A stretch of DNA of 64,000 nt from DASPKX01 sp035627835 (GTDB lineage Bacteria; Verrucomicrobiota; Verrucomicrobiia; Limisphaerales; SXQI01): NCBI GenBank assembly GCA_035627835.1, contig DASPKX010000113.1, positions 1-64,000 on the forward strand. The letters run 5' to 3'. The translations under genes were made by a program, and so were the position numbers. Within the stretch, counting starts at the first letter, position 1. Each line of letters begins with the position of its first letter. This document shows, in pieces, positions 27,449 through 35,663 of this stretch. A model generated the notes under the pieces. The model saw nothing but the letters and a program-made list of their open reading frames with translations. It did no database searches and was not told the origin of the DNA.

Positions 27449-29005
27449 ATGCGAGGTATTCTTTGTACGGTAACTAAGGCGGTATTAACAATTTGCGCGG
27501 CTGCGACTCTCAGTCTTAACGCGGCTACAATTCTCCCCCAAGGCATGAATTCGACCGGTGGGTTCCGGGTTCGTATTCTGAACAATATAGATGCTGGCTT
27601 GGCGCTGCAAGGCTCCGCTGATCTGCGTTCCTGGACGACCATTCAGGAAAACGTCCCTGTCACTTTGGACACCACCGTCACGGACAATAGCGCGGGCGCT
27701 GCCCGCCAACGCTTTTACCGCTTGGCCAAACCAAGCCCTGTGGTTCAGCTCCCGGAATTGGCCACGCTGCCGAACCAGGTGTTCACCGCAAGCGAAGGTT
27801 TCGACACCGTGCAGTTTGCTCCTTCTGGGGCGCTTGGGATGATTGTTTGGAAAAATCAAAACCTGGTCTATCGAGAGCGTAACACCAGCGGATCGTGGAG
27901 CGAAGCAACCATCTCCAGCAGCGGCCGCACCTTCACAGCTGGCTCTCGCGAAGAATTCCGGTTTCAACCGCATGCAGCGCTGCTGTTTAATTCCGTCTCG
28001 CAGCCCGTTGTGATTCGCTACGCCGGCGGCGCCAGCTTTGTTGCGCATACTCGCCAGGCGAATGGCGCGTGGGCAGAGCAGACGATTGCCGCGCAAAACG
28101 CTGGCTCTGATTTTGTGTTCTTCGCCGCGAGCATGGGTGCGGGCGACAAGTTGCACATTGCGGTGGTGAACTCTGGTGATAACCCAAGCGTGAGCTATGG
28201 CTCGAACAAGAGCGGCTCCTGGAGCTGGAGCCGTGTGGCCGGCATCGTTGGGAACCCTCGCCGATTCCTCGCGCAGTCCTACGCGCCCCGTTACTTCGGG
28301 ATGGCTGTGGATAGCCGCAACAAGGCGCACATCGTTTACACTCCGGAACTAGAGATCACCTTCCCGACGGGCTATGCCAAGCCTTACAGCAAACTGGGCT
28401 ACGCCTCGGATGCCAGTGGCGCGTGGCAGACTGAGATTGTGATGTCACCTCGCGATTGGTCCGGCGATGCGGGCACCGGCGCCAGCATCGCGATCGCCCC
28501 AGGCGACGTGCCTGTGGTGGCAAGCTGGATGGTGGAGCGCGCGGACACCGGTTCCAGCCAGGAGAGCTACCTCTACTACCATGTTCGCGGCGCGAACGGA
28601 ACGTGGAACAAGACGATGGTTGTCAGCTCTCCGCAAAATTACGCCGCAGGCGATGGACCGAAAGGGACTGGTTTTGCGCCATACCTGCGGTTTGATACGA
28701 ATGGCCGCGCTCACATCCTGTTCCTTGATCATGCAGCTGAGCACTTCAACGAATCTGGACAAAATGAGTATGCGGGCAATCTGCGCCTGGCCTCATGGAA
28801 TGGATCGAGCTGGACGACCAAGACGCTGGTGCAACAAACCAACCCGTTGCAAGGGCAGATGGTGTACCCTGCGTTTGCGGTGAACGGGAATGAGATTGCT
28901 TACCTGACTCTGCAGCGCGCCACAACCTGGCTAGCGGACTCCTGGCCACGCCAGAACGCAATCAGCGCGTACACCATGCGATTTGGAACTGCGACGGCGC
29001 AGTAA
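27449..29005 (+). CDS. Exported protein with beta module and propeller-like repeats
   Basis: 518 residues from the ATG at 27449, which has a strong GGAAGGAAGG site just upstream; the frame opens at 27251 but the earlier part is not credible. Signal peptide at about 1-24 (VLTICAAATLSLNAA). Residues of about 30-90 form a small beta module (ALQGSADLRSWTTIQENV...RQRFYRL) typical of Verrucomicrobia exported proteins. About 95-510 hold repeated blades with a hydrophobic strand of the form 'kAHIVYTPE', 'rAHILFLDHA', 'kLHIAVVNSG', suggesting a BNR/sialidase-like propeller. No catalytic residues are recognisable. A terminator follows. Confidence 0.75.
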   Translation: MRGILCTVTKAVLTICAAATLSLNAATILPQGMNSTGGFRVRILNNIDAGLALQGSADLRSWTTIQENVPVTLDTTVTDNSAGAARQRFYRLAKPSPVVQLPELATLPNQVFTASEGFDTVQFAPSGALGMIVWKNQNLVYRERNTSGSWSEATISSSGRTFTAGSREEFRFQPHAALLFNSVSQPVVIRYAGGASFVAHTRQANGAWAEQTIAAQNAGSDFVFFAASMGAGDKLHIAVVNSGDNPSVSYGSNKSGSWSWSRVAGIVGNPRRFLAQSYAPRYFGMAVDSRNKAHIVYTPELEITFPTGYAKPYSKLGYASDASGAWQTEIVMSPRDWSGDAGTGASIAIAPGDVPVVASWMVERADTGSSQESYLYYHVRGANGTWNKTMVVSSPQNYAAGDGPKGTGFAPYLRFDTNGRAHILFLDHAAEHFNESGQNEYAGNLRLASWNGSSWTTKTLVQQTNPLQGQMVYPAFAVNGNEIAYLTLQRATTWLADSWPRQNAISAYTMRFGTATAQ

Positions 29006-29023
29006 GATCTCAACCTCTTCAAA

Positions 29024-29057
29024 AGCCGCGGGGGAAACTCCGCGGCTCTTTGTTTTT
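29024..29057 (+). terminator. Intrinsic terminator
   Basis: AGCCGCGG (29024-29031) pairs with CCGCGGCT (29040-29047), followed by CTTTGTTTTT. It lies about 18 bp after the stop of the exported propeller gene and abuts the end of the convergent gene. Confidence 0.9.
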
Positions 29058-29547
29058 ACATGCGGCTAAGACGAAGCGCCTCGATGGCACGATGCGTGCC
29101 TTCGGAGATGTTCTTAAGAGCATCAAAATCGCCACGGAGCATCTTGAGGGCGTACTTCTCAGCTTCAATCTCACGCCGGGTGCGAAATCCGACCTGGCGA
29201 AAGAGGAAGACTGTCGGGGCGCTGCCCGTCGTTGCGTGATGGAGCATGCAGCCCATCATCACCGCCGGGAGGGTGAGCCAGCGGCGTGTGCGCAAAGCGC
29301 TCATCATCACGCCGAACAAGGTCGTGGATGCATAAGCCACTTCCACAGCGCGCTCCAGATCCCATTCAGCGTCCAAGGCGTCGATGCGCGCGGAAATTTC
29401 CTCTTTGGGGCGAGAAGCGTAATACCAAATCCGCTTCATCGACCCTTGATCGATTTTATGATTCAGACGCTGTGAGGTGTGCGCGCGGACCCGGTCGGTC
29501 GTGCTGCTGAAGGTCCGGGCTGCGGTCATGACGCTGGCTGTTTCCAT
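29056..29547 (-). CDS. DUF2892-like small membrane protein
   Basis: 163 residues. A central hydrophobic part (about 75-115: TTLFGVMMSAL and WLTLPAVMMGCMLHHATTG) could form one or two membrane segments. The C-terminal pattern RQVGFRTRREIEAEKYALKMLRGDF resembles the end of DUF2892/YgaP-type proteins ('LG.RT..EI..E+YALK.LRGDF'). The function of that family is unknown. It is a single gene with an ATG start at 29545-29547. The assignment is by remembered pattern only. Confidence 0.55.
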   Translation of the reverse strand: METASVMTAARTFSSTTDRVRAHTSQRLNHKIDQGSMKRIWYYASRPKEEISARIDALDAEWDLERAVEVAYASTTLFGVMMSALRTRRWLTLPAVMMGCMLHHATTGSAPTVFLFRQVGFRTRREIEAEKYALKMLRGDFDALKNISEGTHRAIEALRLSRM

Positions 29548-29802
29548 AGTTTCCCGAAATATAAATCGGCCACGGGATGCGATTGAGCAAACCTGCTTGT
29601 GGCTTCAGGGGGGCATGGTGGCGCCATCCGCTCCGGCCTAATTGACAGGCGAGCAACTTTTTGAGTCTCGCGAAATCGGAAGGGATGTGGCGCAGAGGAT
29701 GTTAAGGCACATCGTTTCGGCTCTGCTCATAGGATGCGAGGCGAACCGGGAGGAATTTTCCCGCAGAGGTAGGGGACGGAGGAGCGAAGAGTAAAACCGC
29801 GA

Positions 29803-31701
29803 CTAGCGGCTCGGCTCGTCGAGCGCTCGACGGACCATTTGCGAAAGGGCGCTGGGTGTGAATGGCTTCGCCAGGAACGCGACACCATCCTTTTGGACCC
29901 CCCGCAGGACGAGGTCATCGTCAGGATAGCCGGACATAAAGATGACCTTCAAACCCGCCACGCTGGCGCGCAAGGTTTCTGCAAGCTCTCCTCCGGTGCC
30001 GCCGGGCATCACCACATCTGTGAGCAAAAGGTCGAAGTGGAAGTTATCGTCGCTGGCCATGGCGATTGCTTCCTCCGGACCGCTGGCAGTGACGACATGG
30101 TATCCAAGGGAAGCGAGAGTGTGCTCCACCAGCGAGCGAACGAATGGGTCGTCCTCGACGACGAGCACTGTTTCATCACCGCGAAGAATGGCTTTTTCCG
30201 GGCGCGCGTTGGAGAGGGCAGGTTTCAAAGCTCGTGGATAATGGACGGTAAACAAGGCGCCTCTTCCAGGCGCGCTCTCAACGCTGATATGGCCGTGCGC
30301 CTGCTGGACACTGGCATAAACAATCGCGAGCCCGAGACCGCTGCCACGGTCCCCTTTTGTGGTGAAGAACGGCTCAAAAATTCGTGCCTGAATGTCCGGG
30401 TGAATTCCGCCACCAGTATCCTCCACCTCGAGCACGACGTAATCACCGGGGGGTGGATTGGCCCCGGCCTCAGGCACAGAGGTGTTATACGTGCGAAGTT
30501 TTAACCTTCCGCCATGGGGCATGGCATCGCGGGCATTCAGCACCAAGTTGAGAATGGTTTGCTCCAGTTGGGTGGGGTCAAGCTGCGCGCTCCAAAGGTC
30601 CGGCGCGTAAGTGAACTCCAGGAGGATATCTTCACCAACCAAACGGCTGAGGAGCTTCTCCATGCCACGCAAGACAGCATCCACAGAAAGGATCGCAGGC
30701 TGGACGATCTGGCGACGGCTGAAGGTCAGTAACTGCCTGGTGAGTTGAGCCCCACGATCTGCGGCCTGGGCTATCTCACGAACAGCAGCCTTCATCTCTT
30801 CAGGGGTGCAATTCTTCGCCTCGAGCAGATTGGCGTATCCCATGATCACGGCCAGGAGATTGTTAAAATCGTGAGCGATGCCGCCTGCTAAATGGCCAAC
30901 GGCCTCGAGCTTCTGCGACTGGCGCAATTGATCCTGAAGGTTCTTTTGCGCTGTGATGTCGCGTTGAACGCCGACGAAGTGCGTGACCTTTCCTCCTTCA
31001 TCCAGGATCGGGGAGATTGAGAGGGCATTCCAAAACGGAGTTCCCTTCTTTGTATAATTAAGGACTTCACATTCGATCCGCTCGGCCTTCTGCAAAGCTT
31101 TTCGGATCTCCTGAAGGGTCTCCTTGTCGGACCCCGCGCCTTGAAGAAAGCGGCAGTTTCGCCCGACGACTTCCTGCCGCGAATAGCCGGTCATCTCGCA
31201 AAAACCGGGATTGGCGTAGATGATGGGATTATCCGGCTGGCGCGCGTCTGTGATGATTAGACCTGTTGGCAGAGCCTCGATGGCTTCATTCCGGAGCCGC
31301 AGAGCTTCCGTTTTTAATCGGAGCTGAGTGGCGGCCCGTAAATACGCCGCGACCATGGCCAGGAGCACATCGGGGTCCGCTGGCTGCGTGAGGTAACCAT
31401 CGGCGCCGCGGTGCAGGCCTTCCGCAATATGCGCGGGATCAATGAACACCGAGGAAACGAGAACAATAGGAATCCACCGTTCAGAAGTGGCAGCGCGAAT
31501 CCTGTCGCAAAGCTCAAACCCATGAACATCAGGCAGATGAACATCCAACAGAATGAGCTCGGGGCCTAGCGGGAGCTTGCTGAGCGCTTCTTCACCTGTC
31601 GCAGCTTCGATGACCTTGTAGCCGCAACTTTCAAGATGACGCGTTGTGGCATAGCGTGCATGCGGTAAGTCATTGACGCTGAGGATGGTGGCCCTCGACA
31701 T
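29803..31701 (-). CDS. Hybrid histidine kinase: REC-LOV-HisKA-HATPase-REC (putative blue-light sensor)
   Basis: 632 residues. The N-terminal receiver (1-120) has phospho-acceptor D53, but Gln106 stands where receivers normally have Lys (YLTQPADP). Residues of about 140-252 form a LOV domain with every photochemical landmark: C183 in GRNCRFLQG, N215 and N225 (NYTKKGTPFWN), and Q246 (FVGVQRDIT). HisKA follows with H277 (GGIAHDFNNLLAVIMGYA). HATPase_c (about 380-500) has NARDAMPHGG, DTGGGIHPD and GDRGSGLGLA. A C-terminal receiver (about 515-632) has LLLTDVVMPG and a normal FLAKPF lysine. By homology, blue light would form a flavin-cysteine adduct and change kinase activity. No output regulator is adjacent. 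Confidence 0.92.
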   Translation of the reverse strand: MSRATILSVNDLPHARYATTRHLESCGYKVIEAATGEEALSKLPLGPELILLDVHLPDVHGFELCDRIRAATSERWIPIVLVSSVFIDPAHIAEGLHRGADGYLTQPADPDVLLAMVAAYLRAATQLRLKTEALRLRNEAIEALPTGLIITDARQPDNPIIYANPGFCEMTGYSRQEVVGRNCRFLQGAGSDKETLQEIRKALQKAERIECEVLNYTKKGTPFWNALSISPILDEGGKVTHFVGVQRDITAQKNLQDQLRQSQKLEAVGHLAGGIAHDFNNLLAVIMGYANLLEAKNCTPEEMKAAVREIAQAADRGAQLTRQLLTFSRRQIVQPAILSVDAVLRGMEKLLSRLVGEDILLEFTYAPDLWSAQLDPTQLEQTILNLVLNARDAMPHGGRLKLRTYNTSVPEAGANPPPGDYVVLEVEDTGGGIHPDIQARIFEPFFTTKGDRGSGLGLAIVYASVQQAHGHISVESAPGRGALFTVHYPRALKPALSNARPEKAILRGDETVLVVEDDPFVRSLVEHTLASLGYHVVTASGPEEAIAMASDDNFHFDLLLTDVVMPGGTGGELAETLRASVAGLKVIFMSGYPDDDLVLRGVQKDGVAFLAKPFTPSALSQMVRRALDEPSR

Positions 31702-31895
31702 GGGAATTCCGGGGACAGTATAGGTATATGCTGGTAGATGGCAAAGCTTTCTTTGCTAAGGCATTGCTAATGCGATGCTTAACACCGATTCATTCGCTGT
31801 TGCCCAATTTCTTCGAACCTTTTCCGCTGCGGCGCGTTTAACCTACTGAGCGATATGATATCGATGGCCGCTAGTGCGCGGGGAGCGCGGGGAGA

Positions 31896-32534
31896 ATGAA
31901 GGGATTACTTTCCACGCTTTTCGGGCTTACGGACGAGCAAGCGATGTGGCGGGTGCAAACCAGCGATGACTCTGCTGCATTTGAGCATCTCGTCCGGAAG
32001 TGGCAGGGGCCGATCCAACGCCTTTGCACCCGGATGACGGGCAGTCTGCACAAAGGGGAGGATTTGGCGCAGGAGGTTTTTGCCCGCCTTCATGCTCGGC
32101 GGGAGGCTTACCAGCCGATCGGCAAGTTTTCGACCTACCTTTGGCGCATGGCATTGAACGTCTCTTATGATGAATTGCGGCGGGTTCGGCGACGGCCGGA
32201 AGGGTCGCTGATCGATGCGGACGATGAAAGCGGCGACGTCTTGGAACGGAATTTGGTGGAGGAGCGCACCCCATCGGACTGCGCCGCAGCCACGGAAGCA
32301 GCGGATCGTGTGCAAGCGGCGTTAGCCGCGTTGCCCGAGCATTATCGCGTGGTCATTGTGATGCGGCATTACGAGGGTTTGAAATTTCAGGAGATCGCGG
32401 AAGTGCTCGGAATTCCCGAGGGAACCGTGAAATCGCGAATGGCCTATGGGCTGAAACAGCTGCATTCCGTCCTGGCGCCCGAGTTTGGCCCCAGGGGAGC
32501 GAGAAGCCGCACACCTGAATCTTTAGTTTTATGA
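31896..32534 (+). CDS. ECF-type RNA polymerase sigma factor
   Basis: 212 residues. Region 2 (about 28-95) shows FEHLVRKWQGPIQRLC, GEDLAQEVFARLHA and FSTYLWRMALNVSYDELRR. Region 4 (about 140-195) shows ALPEHYRVVIVMRHYEGLKFQEIAEVLGIPEGTVKSRM with its helix-turn-helix. There is no region 3, as expected. It starts at the ATG at 31896 with GGGGAG upstream. The stop overlaps the next start (ATGA), coupling it to the anti-sigma gene. The target regulon is unknown, although autoregulation from its own promoter is usual. Confidence 0.94.
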   Translation: MKGLLSTLFGLTDEQAMWRVQTSDDSAAFEHLVRKWQGPIQRLCTRMTGSLHKGEDLAQEVFARLHARREAYQPIGKFSTYLWRMALNVSYDELRRVRRRPEGSLIDADDESGDVLERNLVEERTPSDCAAATEAADRVQAALAALPEHYRVVIVMRHYEGLKFQEIAEVLGIPEGTVKSRMAYGLKQLHSVLAPEFGPRGARSRTPESLVL

Positions 32535-33229
32535 ACCACCCCACACCGGAAGAATGGATGTCTTTCATTTACGGCGAGAGCGACGCGCCGGAGCGCGCGC
32601 GCTTGCAGCAGCACCTGGACGGGTGCGGCGAATGCCGTGCGGAAGTGAAGCAATGGCGTGCTGCCGGGAAGCACTTGGACGCATGGAAGCTGCCGAAGCA
32701 GGCACGTGTGCAAACCTTGTTGGCCCCCGCTGTGAAGTGGGGTTTAGCCGCTTGCCTGGTCCTGGGCCTGGGTTTCGCGGCAAGCCAGGCGCGGGCGAGC
32801 CAGCAGGATCTAGCGGAGCTGCGCGACGCGATGAAAGCGCAACAAGCGGAGCAGGAACAGACTGCGCGCGAGATGCGGGCTTCCATTGAGGCGATGCGAG
32901 CCAGCGCTGCGGAGAGCGCGTTGGCGGAATTGCGGCGTGAGATCTCAACCGCCCAGGAGCGGGCTCTCGCAGCAGCGACTGCCCGGACCGAGCAGCTCAT
33001 GACGGACTTTGCGCGGACGGTGAGCGCGAAGCGGCTTGCGGATCAGGAAGCGATCACCGCGCTGCTGGCCGAGATGGAGAGCCGTCGAGTGGAAGAAATG
33101 CGAGAGTTCCGCAAGGAATTGGAGACGGTGGCGATTTTGACCCAGGCAAGTTTTCAACGCGCTGAGAACCAACTCGTCCGCCTGGCGGCGGCGAGCGGCG
33201 CGAATGTTCAGAACCAATCTCAGGAATAA
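32531..33229 (+). CDS. Membrane anti-sigma factor with ZAS motif and long coiled coil
   Basis: 232 residues. The N-terminal anti-sigma zinc-finger has the Hx3CxxC pattern (QQHLDGCGECRAEVKQW). One membrane segment lies at about 70-90 (WGLAACLVLGLGFAASQA). The rest (about 95-225) is a long Ala/Glu/Arg-rich heptad-like coiled coil. The predicted topology puts the coiled coil outside the inner membrane. It probably holds the preceding ECF factor inactive until an envelope signal arrives. It is coupled to the sigma gene by a 4-bp overlap. Confidence 0.85.
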   Translation: MNHPTPEEWMSFIYGESDAPERARLQQHLDGCGECRAEVKQWRAAGKHLDAWKLPKQARVQTLLAPAVKWGLAACLVLGLGFAASQARASQQDLAELRDAMKAQQAEQEQTAREMRASIEAMRASAAESALAELRREISTAQERALAAATARTEQLMTDFARTVSAKRLADQEAITALLAEMESRRVEEMREFRKELETVAILTQASFQRAENQLVRLAAASGANVQNQSQE

Positions 33230-33248
33230 AGTTTAACCAAAAAAACAG

Positions 33249-34331
33249 ATGAAGCACACAATCACATTGATGGCTTTGGCTGCCGCAACATTGGTCGCGG
33301 CTCACGCCCAGCAAACAACCCCGCCTCCGGCCCAATTCGAGGAGAAGCCGCCCGCGAGCGACACCCTGACACCTGAGCAGATTGAGAAGCGTGTCACGGA
33401 AATCGTTGAGGCCGTGACGCCAAAGGTGGAAGAGGTCGCTCGCGCCGTCGAGAAAGCGGTCGAGCAGGTGGGACGCAAGTTCGAGAACTTCCACTTTGAT
33501 GCTGCTCCCGCCCAGGCGCATCCTCCTCGCGGAAAAGGTTACTCAAGCAACGACCATCCGCATGATGAGGATGAGGAAGATGGCCGGTTTTTGATGAACA
33601 TGTTTGGAGGGCCACGCCAGCCGCGCGCATTAGTGGTCCGGACTTCACCAATGGACGCGAAGGCCGCTGAGGCGTTGCAGGAGGACATCACTGTGATGGG
33701 GCGGATCCTCGAAAAGAATATAGAGGGCAAAGGAAACGCCGAGGCGATGGGGATTGGTGTGTGGGCGTTGGAAGGAGTGATACGCCGCCCTGTGCGCAAC
33801 ATGTATATCGAAGGGCACGGCGTGATTTTCATGATGGAAGCGCCATTCGCGCTGCTCGCGCCACCAACCGAAAAGGAAACCAAGGAGCCCAAAGAGGAGA
33901 CAAGCTCTGACTGGGAAGAAGCGCGCCGGGAGCTTTATGGGCAGAACCGCAGGGGCGGCATGTTTGCATTGTCCCCAGCAAAGGGCGCGCCTTACAACGA
34001 GGCGAAGGTGGAGCGTTTAACGGAACGGTTAATCGAATCGCTCAAAAACGCCACGCACATGAAATCGTTGAAAGCTGATGAACATGTGACGGTTGTCGTA
34101 AGCGGGCCCAAGGCATCGTCATCTTTGTCGGAAGTCTCAGTCGTGGATCCTTCAGGAGGGAACAAAAGTGACGTGCGGGTGGAAGCGCGGGCCATGCTCG
34201 TAAAAGGTGAGGGCCGGGGTGAATCATCAACCCTGACGATTCGCGCTCGCAAGGGAGACATCGACGATTTTGCGAAGAACAAGCTCAGCCTGGAAGATTT
34301 CAGGAAGAAAGTGAAGGTCGCTTCCTACTAG
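33249..34331 (+). CDS. Exported protein of unknown function, third gene of the ECF operon
   Basis: 360 residues, 19 bp after the anti-sigma stop. Signal peptide at about 1-20 (TLMALAAATLVAAHA). A Gln/Pro-rich then acidic helical segment follows (about 30-75, EQIEKRVTEIVEAVTPKVEEVARAVEKA), then a His/Asp/Glu-rich linker (DHPHDEDEEDG). The globular part has segments RRPVRNMYIEGHGVIFMMEAP, EAKVERLTERLIESLKNATHM, HVTVVVSGPKASSS and SSTLTIRARKGDIDDFA. I do not recognise the domain with certainty; similar sigma/anti-sigma/exported trios occur in Planctomycetes and Verrucomicrobia. It may be the sensor, or a target, of the ECF pathway. A terminator follows. Confidence 0.75.
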   Translation: MKHTITLMALAAATLVAAHAQQTTPPPAQFEEKPPASDTLTPEQIEKRVTEIVEAVTPKVEEVARAVEKAVEQVGRKFENFHFDAAPAQAHPPRGKGYSSNDHPHDEDEEDGRFLMNMFGGPRQPRALVVRTSPMDAKAAEALQEDITVMGRILEKNIEGKGNAEAMGIGVWALEGVIRRPVRNMYIEGHGVIFMMEAPFALLAPPTEKETKEPKEETSSDWEEARRELYGQNRRGGMFALSPAKGAPYNEAKVERLTERLIESLKNATHMKSLKADEHVTVVVSGPKASSSLSEVSVVDPSGGNKSDVRVEARAMLVKGEGRGESSTLTIRARKGDIDDFAKNKLSLEDFRKKVKVASY

Positions 34332-34360
34332 ATTCTGCTGGTTAGTTATGGGTGACCGGC

Positions 34361-34387
34361 GGCGCGCTCCGAGTGGGCGCGCCTTTT
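34361..34387 (+). terminator. Intrinsic terminator of the ECF sigma operon
   Basis: GGCGCGC (34361-34367) pairs with GCGCGCC (34377-34383), followed by TTTTGTCTTT, 30 bp after the stop. Confidence 0.85.
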
Positions 34388-34500
34388 GTCTTTGCCCGCC
34401 GAGAAATTAGGCCGAAGGACGGTAATCTAACTGAATCGGGAAAGCTCATGCGCCGGGGAAATCACTGAGGTCACGCTCCAACTGAGGATTGTCCTGCTCT

Positions 34501-34568
34501 TCTCTGCGTTTCTGCGTCTCCGCGGGAAAGTAGGAAAATTCTCCCGCAGAGACGCAGTGGCGCAGAGA
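34501..34568. repeat. Long intergenic inverted repeat
   Basis: Arms TCTCTGCG/CGCAGAGA (34501-34508, 34561-34568) and TGCGTCTC/GAGACGCA (34512-34519, 34549-34556), plus GCGGGA/TCCCGC inside, can fold into one hairpin of about 68 nt. It lies between the ECF operon and tsf, far from any start codon. Its wording ('CTGCGTCTC') looks like a repeated intergenic element. Confidence 0.8.
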
Positions 34569-34619
34569 TTTGAAACCAGAGCTTGGAGTGACCCGTGCGC
34601 ACTGGTTGGCAGAAATGAA

Positions 34620-34643
34620 AACGCCCTCCGAGTGGAGGGCGTT
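34620..34643 (-). terminator. Terminator of rpsB-tsf
   Basis: AACGCCCTC (34620-34628) pairs with GAGGGCGTT (34635-34643). On the minus strand it is followed by TTTCATTTC. It lies 24 bp after the tsf stop. Confidence 0.75.
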
Positions 34644-34666
34644 CGCATGTAAATGGGGCTAAGTTA

Positions 34667-35527
34667 TCAGGCAGCTGCGGGTTCGGCAGCGGCAACGCTT
34701 TCGCCAACCTGGAAGCGGACGAAACGGCGGATCGTCAGCGTGTCGCCGATCTGTTTGCCGACATTCGCCAGGTGCTCGCGCACGGTGATTTCGCTGTTCT
34801 GCTTCACGAAGCCTTGATCCACGAGGCAAGTGGTTTGGTAGAACTTCTCGAGCTTGCCTTCGACGATCTTTGCGACCGCAGCGGCTGGCTTGTTCTTCAC
34901 TTGCTCAGCGGCGATTTCCTTTTCCTTCGCCAGCACGGTAGGATCGATCTCTTCGCGTGTGACGGCTGTTGGATTCGCGGCGGCAATTTGGAGGGTGATG
35001 TCGCGAACGAGTTGCTTGAAGCCTTCGTTCAGCGTGGTCTCCTGCTTGCCCGCGCCGACCTCGACGAGCACACCGACCTTCGCGCCGATGTGAATGTAGG
35101 CCGCCACGGCGCCATTGCCGCTGACTTGCATGCGGTGATGACGGGAGAACTTGATGTTCTCGCCGATCTTCGCGACAGCAGCGACACGGGCTTCTTCAAC
35201 GTTGGCGTTCGGATTATTCGCGAGCGTCTTGGCGATCTCATCGCAGAAAGCGCGGAAGCTTTCGTTCTTCGCGACGAAGTCGGTTTCGCAGTTCACTTCT
35301 ACGAGGACGCCGACCTTGGAGTCCGGGGTGATATGCTGGGCAATGACGCCTTCGCGGGCTTCGCGGCCGGCCTTCTTGGCGGCGGTGGCGACACCCTTTT
35401 TGCGCAGGATTTCAACAGCGGTGTCGAGGTCGCCGTTGCATTCGCCGAGGGCCTTTTTGCAATCCATCAAGCCGGCGTTGGTGATCTCGCGCAGCTTTCC
35501 AACCAGTGCGGCAGTAATTTCAGCCAT
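34667..35527 (-). CDS. tsf: Translation elongation factor Ts
   Basis: 286 residues. The guanine-nucleotide exchange factor for EF-Tu. The N-terminal UBA-like domain (VGKLREITNAGLMDCKKAL) and the EF-Tu contact motif TDFVAKNESF (82-91) are intact. The rest is the usual two-lobed core, ending VRFQVGESVAAAEPAAA. It starts at an ATG with a good AAGGAGA site. It follows rpsB, the almost universal order, with about 136 bp between them holding two hairpins. Confidence 0.97.
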   Translation of the reverse strand: MAEITAALVGKLREITNAGLMDCKKALGECNGDLDTAVEILRKKGVATAAKKAGREAREGVIAQHITPDSKVGVLVEVNCETDFVAKNESFRAFCDEIAKTLANNPNANVEEARVAAVAKIGENIKFSRHHRMQVSGNGAVAAYIHIGAKVGVLVEVGAGKQETTLNEGFKQLVRDITLQIAAANPTAVTREEIDPTVLAKEKEIAAEQVKNKPAAAVAKIVEGKLEKFYQTTCLVDQGFVKQNSEITVREHLANVGKQIGDTLTIRRFVRFQVGESVAAAEPAAA

Positions 35528-35559
35528 TTTATTTCTCCTTAAAAATCTTTGGGCATCAG

Positions 35560-35648
35560 GCGCGCTATGCGTTCAGAGCGCGCAATCTTATTTGTTCCTT
35601 GGTGTAAATGAGGAATGCCGGTCCACCGATTTGGCAGCCGGCATTCCT
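35560..35648 (-). promoter_or_regulatory. Two hairpins between rpsB and tsf
   Basis: GCGCGCT/AGCGCGC at 35560-35583 and an 11-bp stem AGGAATGCCGG/CCGGCATTCCT at 35611-35648 lie in the rpsB-tsf spacer. Neither is followed by a T run on the minus strand, so they look more like mRNA processing or stability elements, or a partial terminator, than a full stop. Confidence 0.5.
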
Positions 35649-35663
35649 GTAAAGTCAGCTTAG

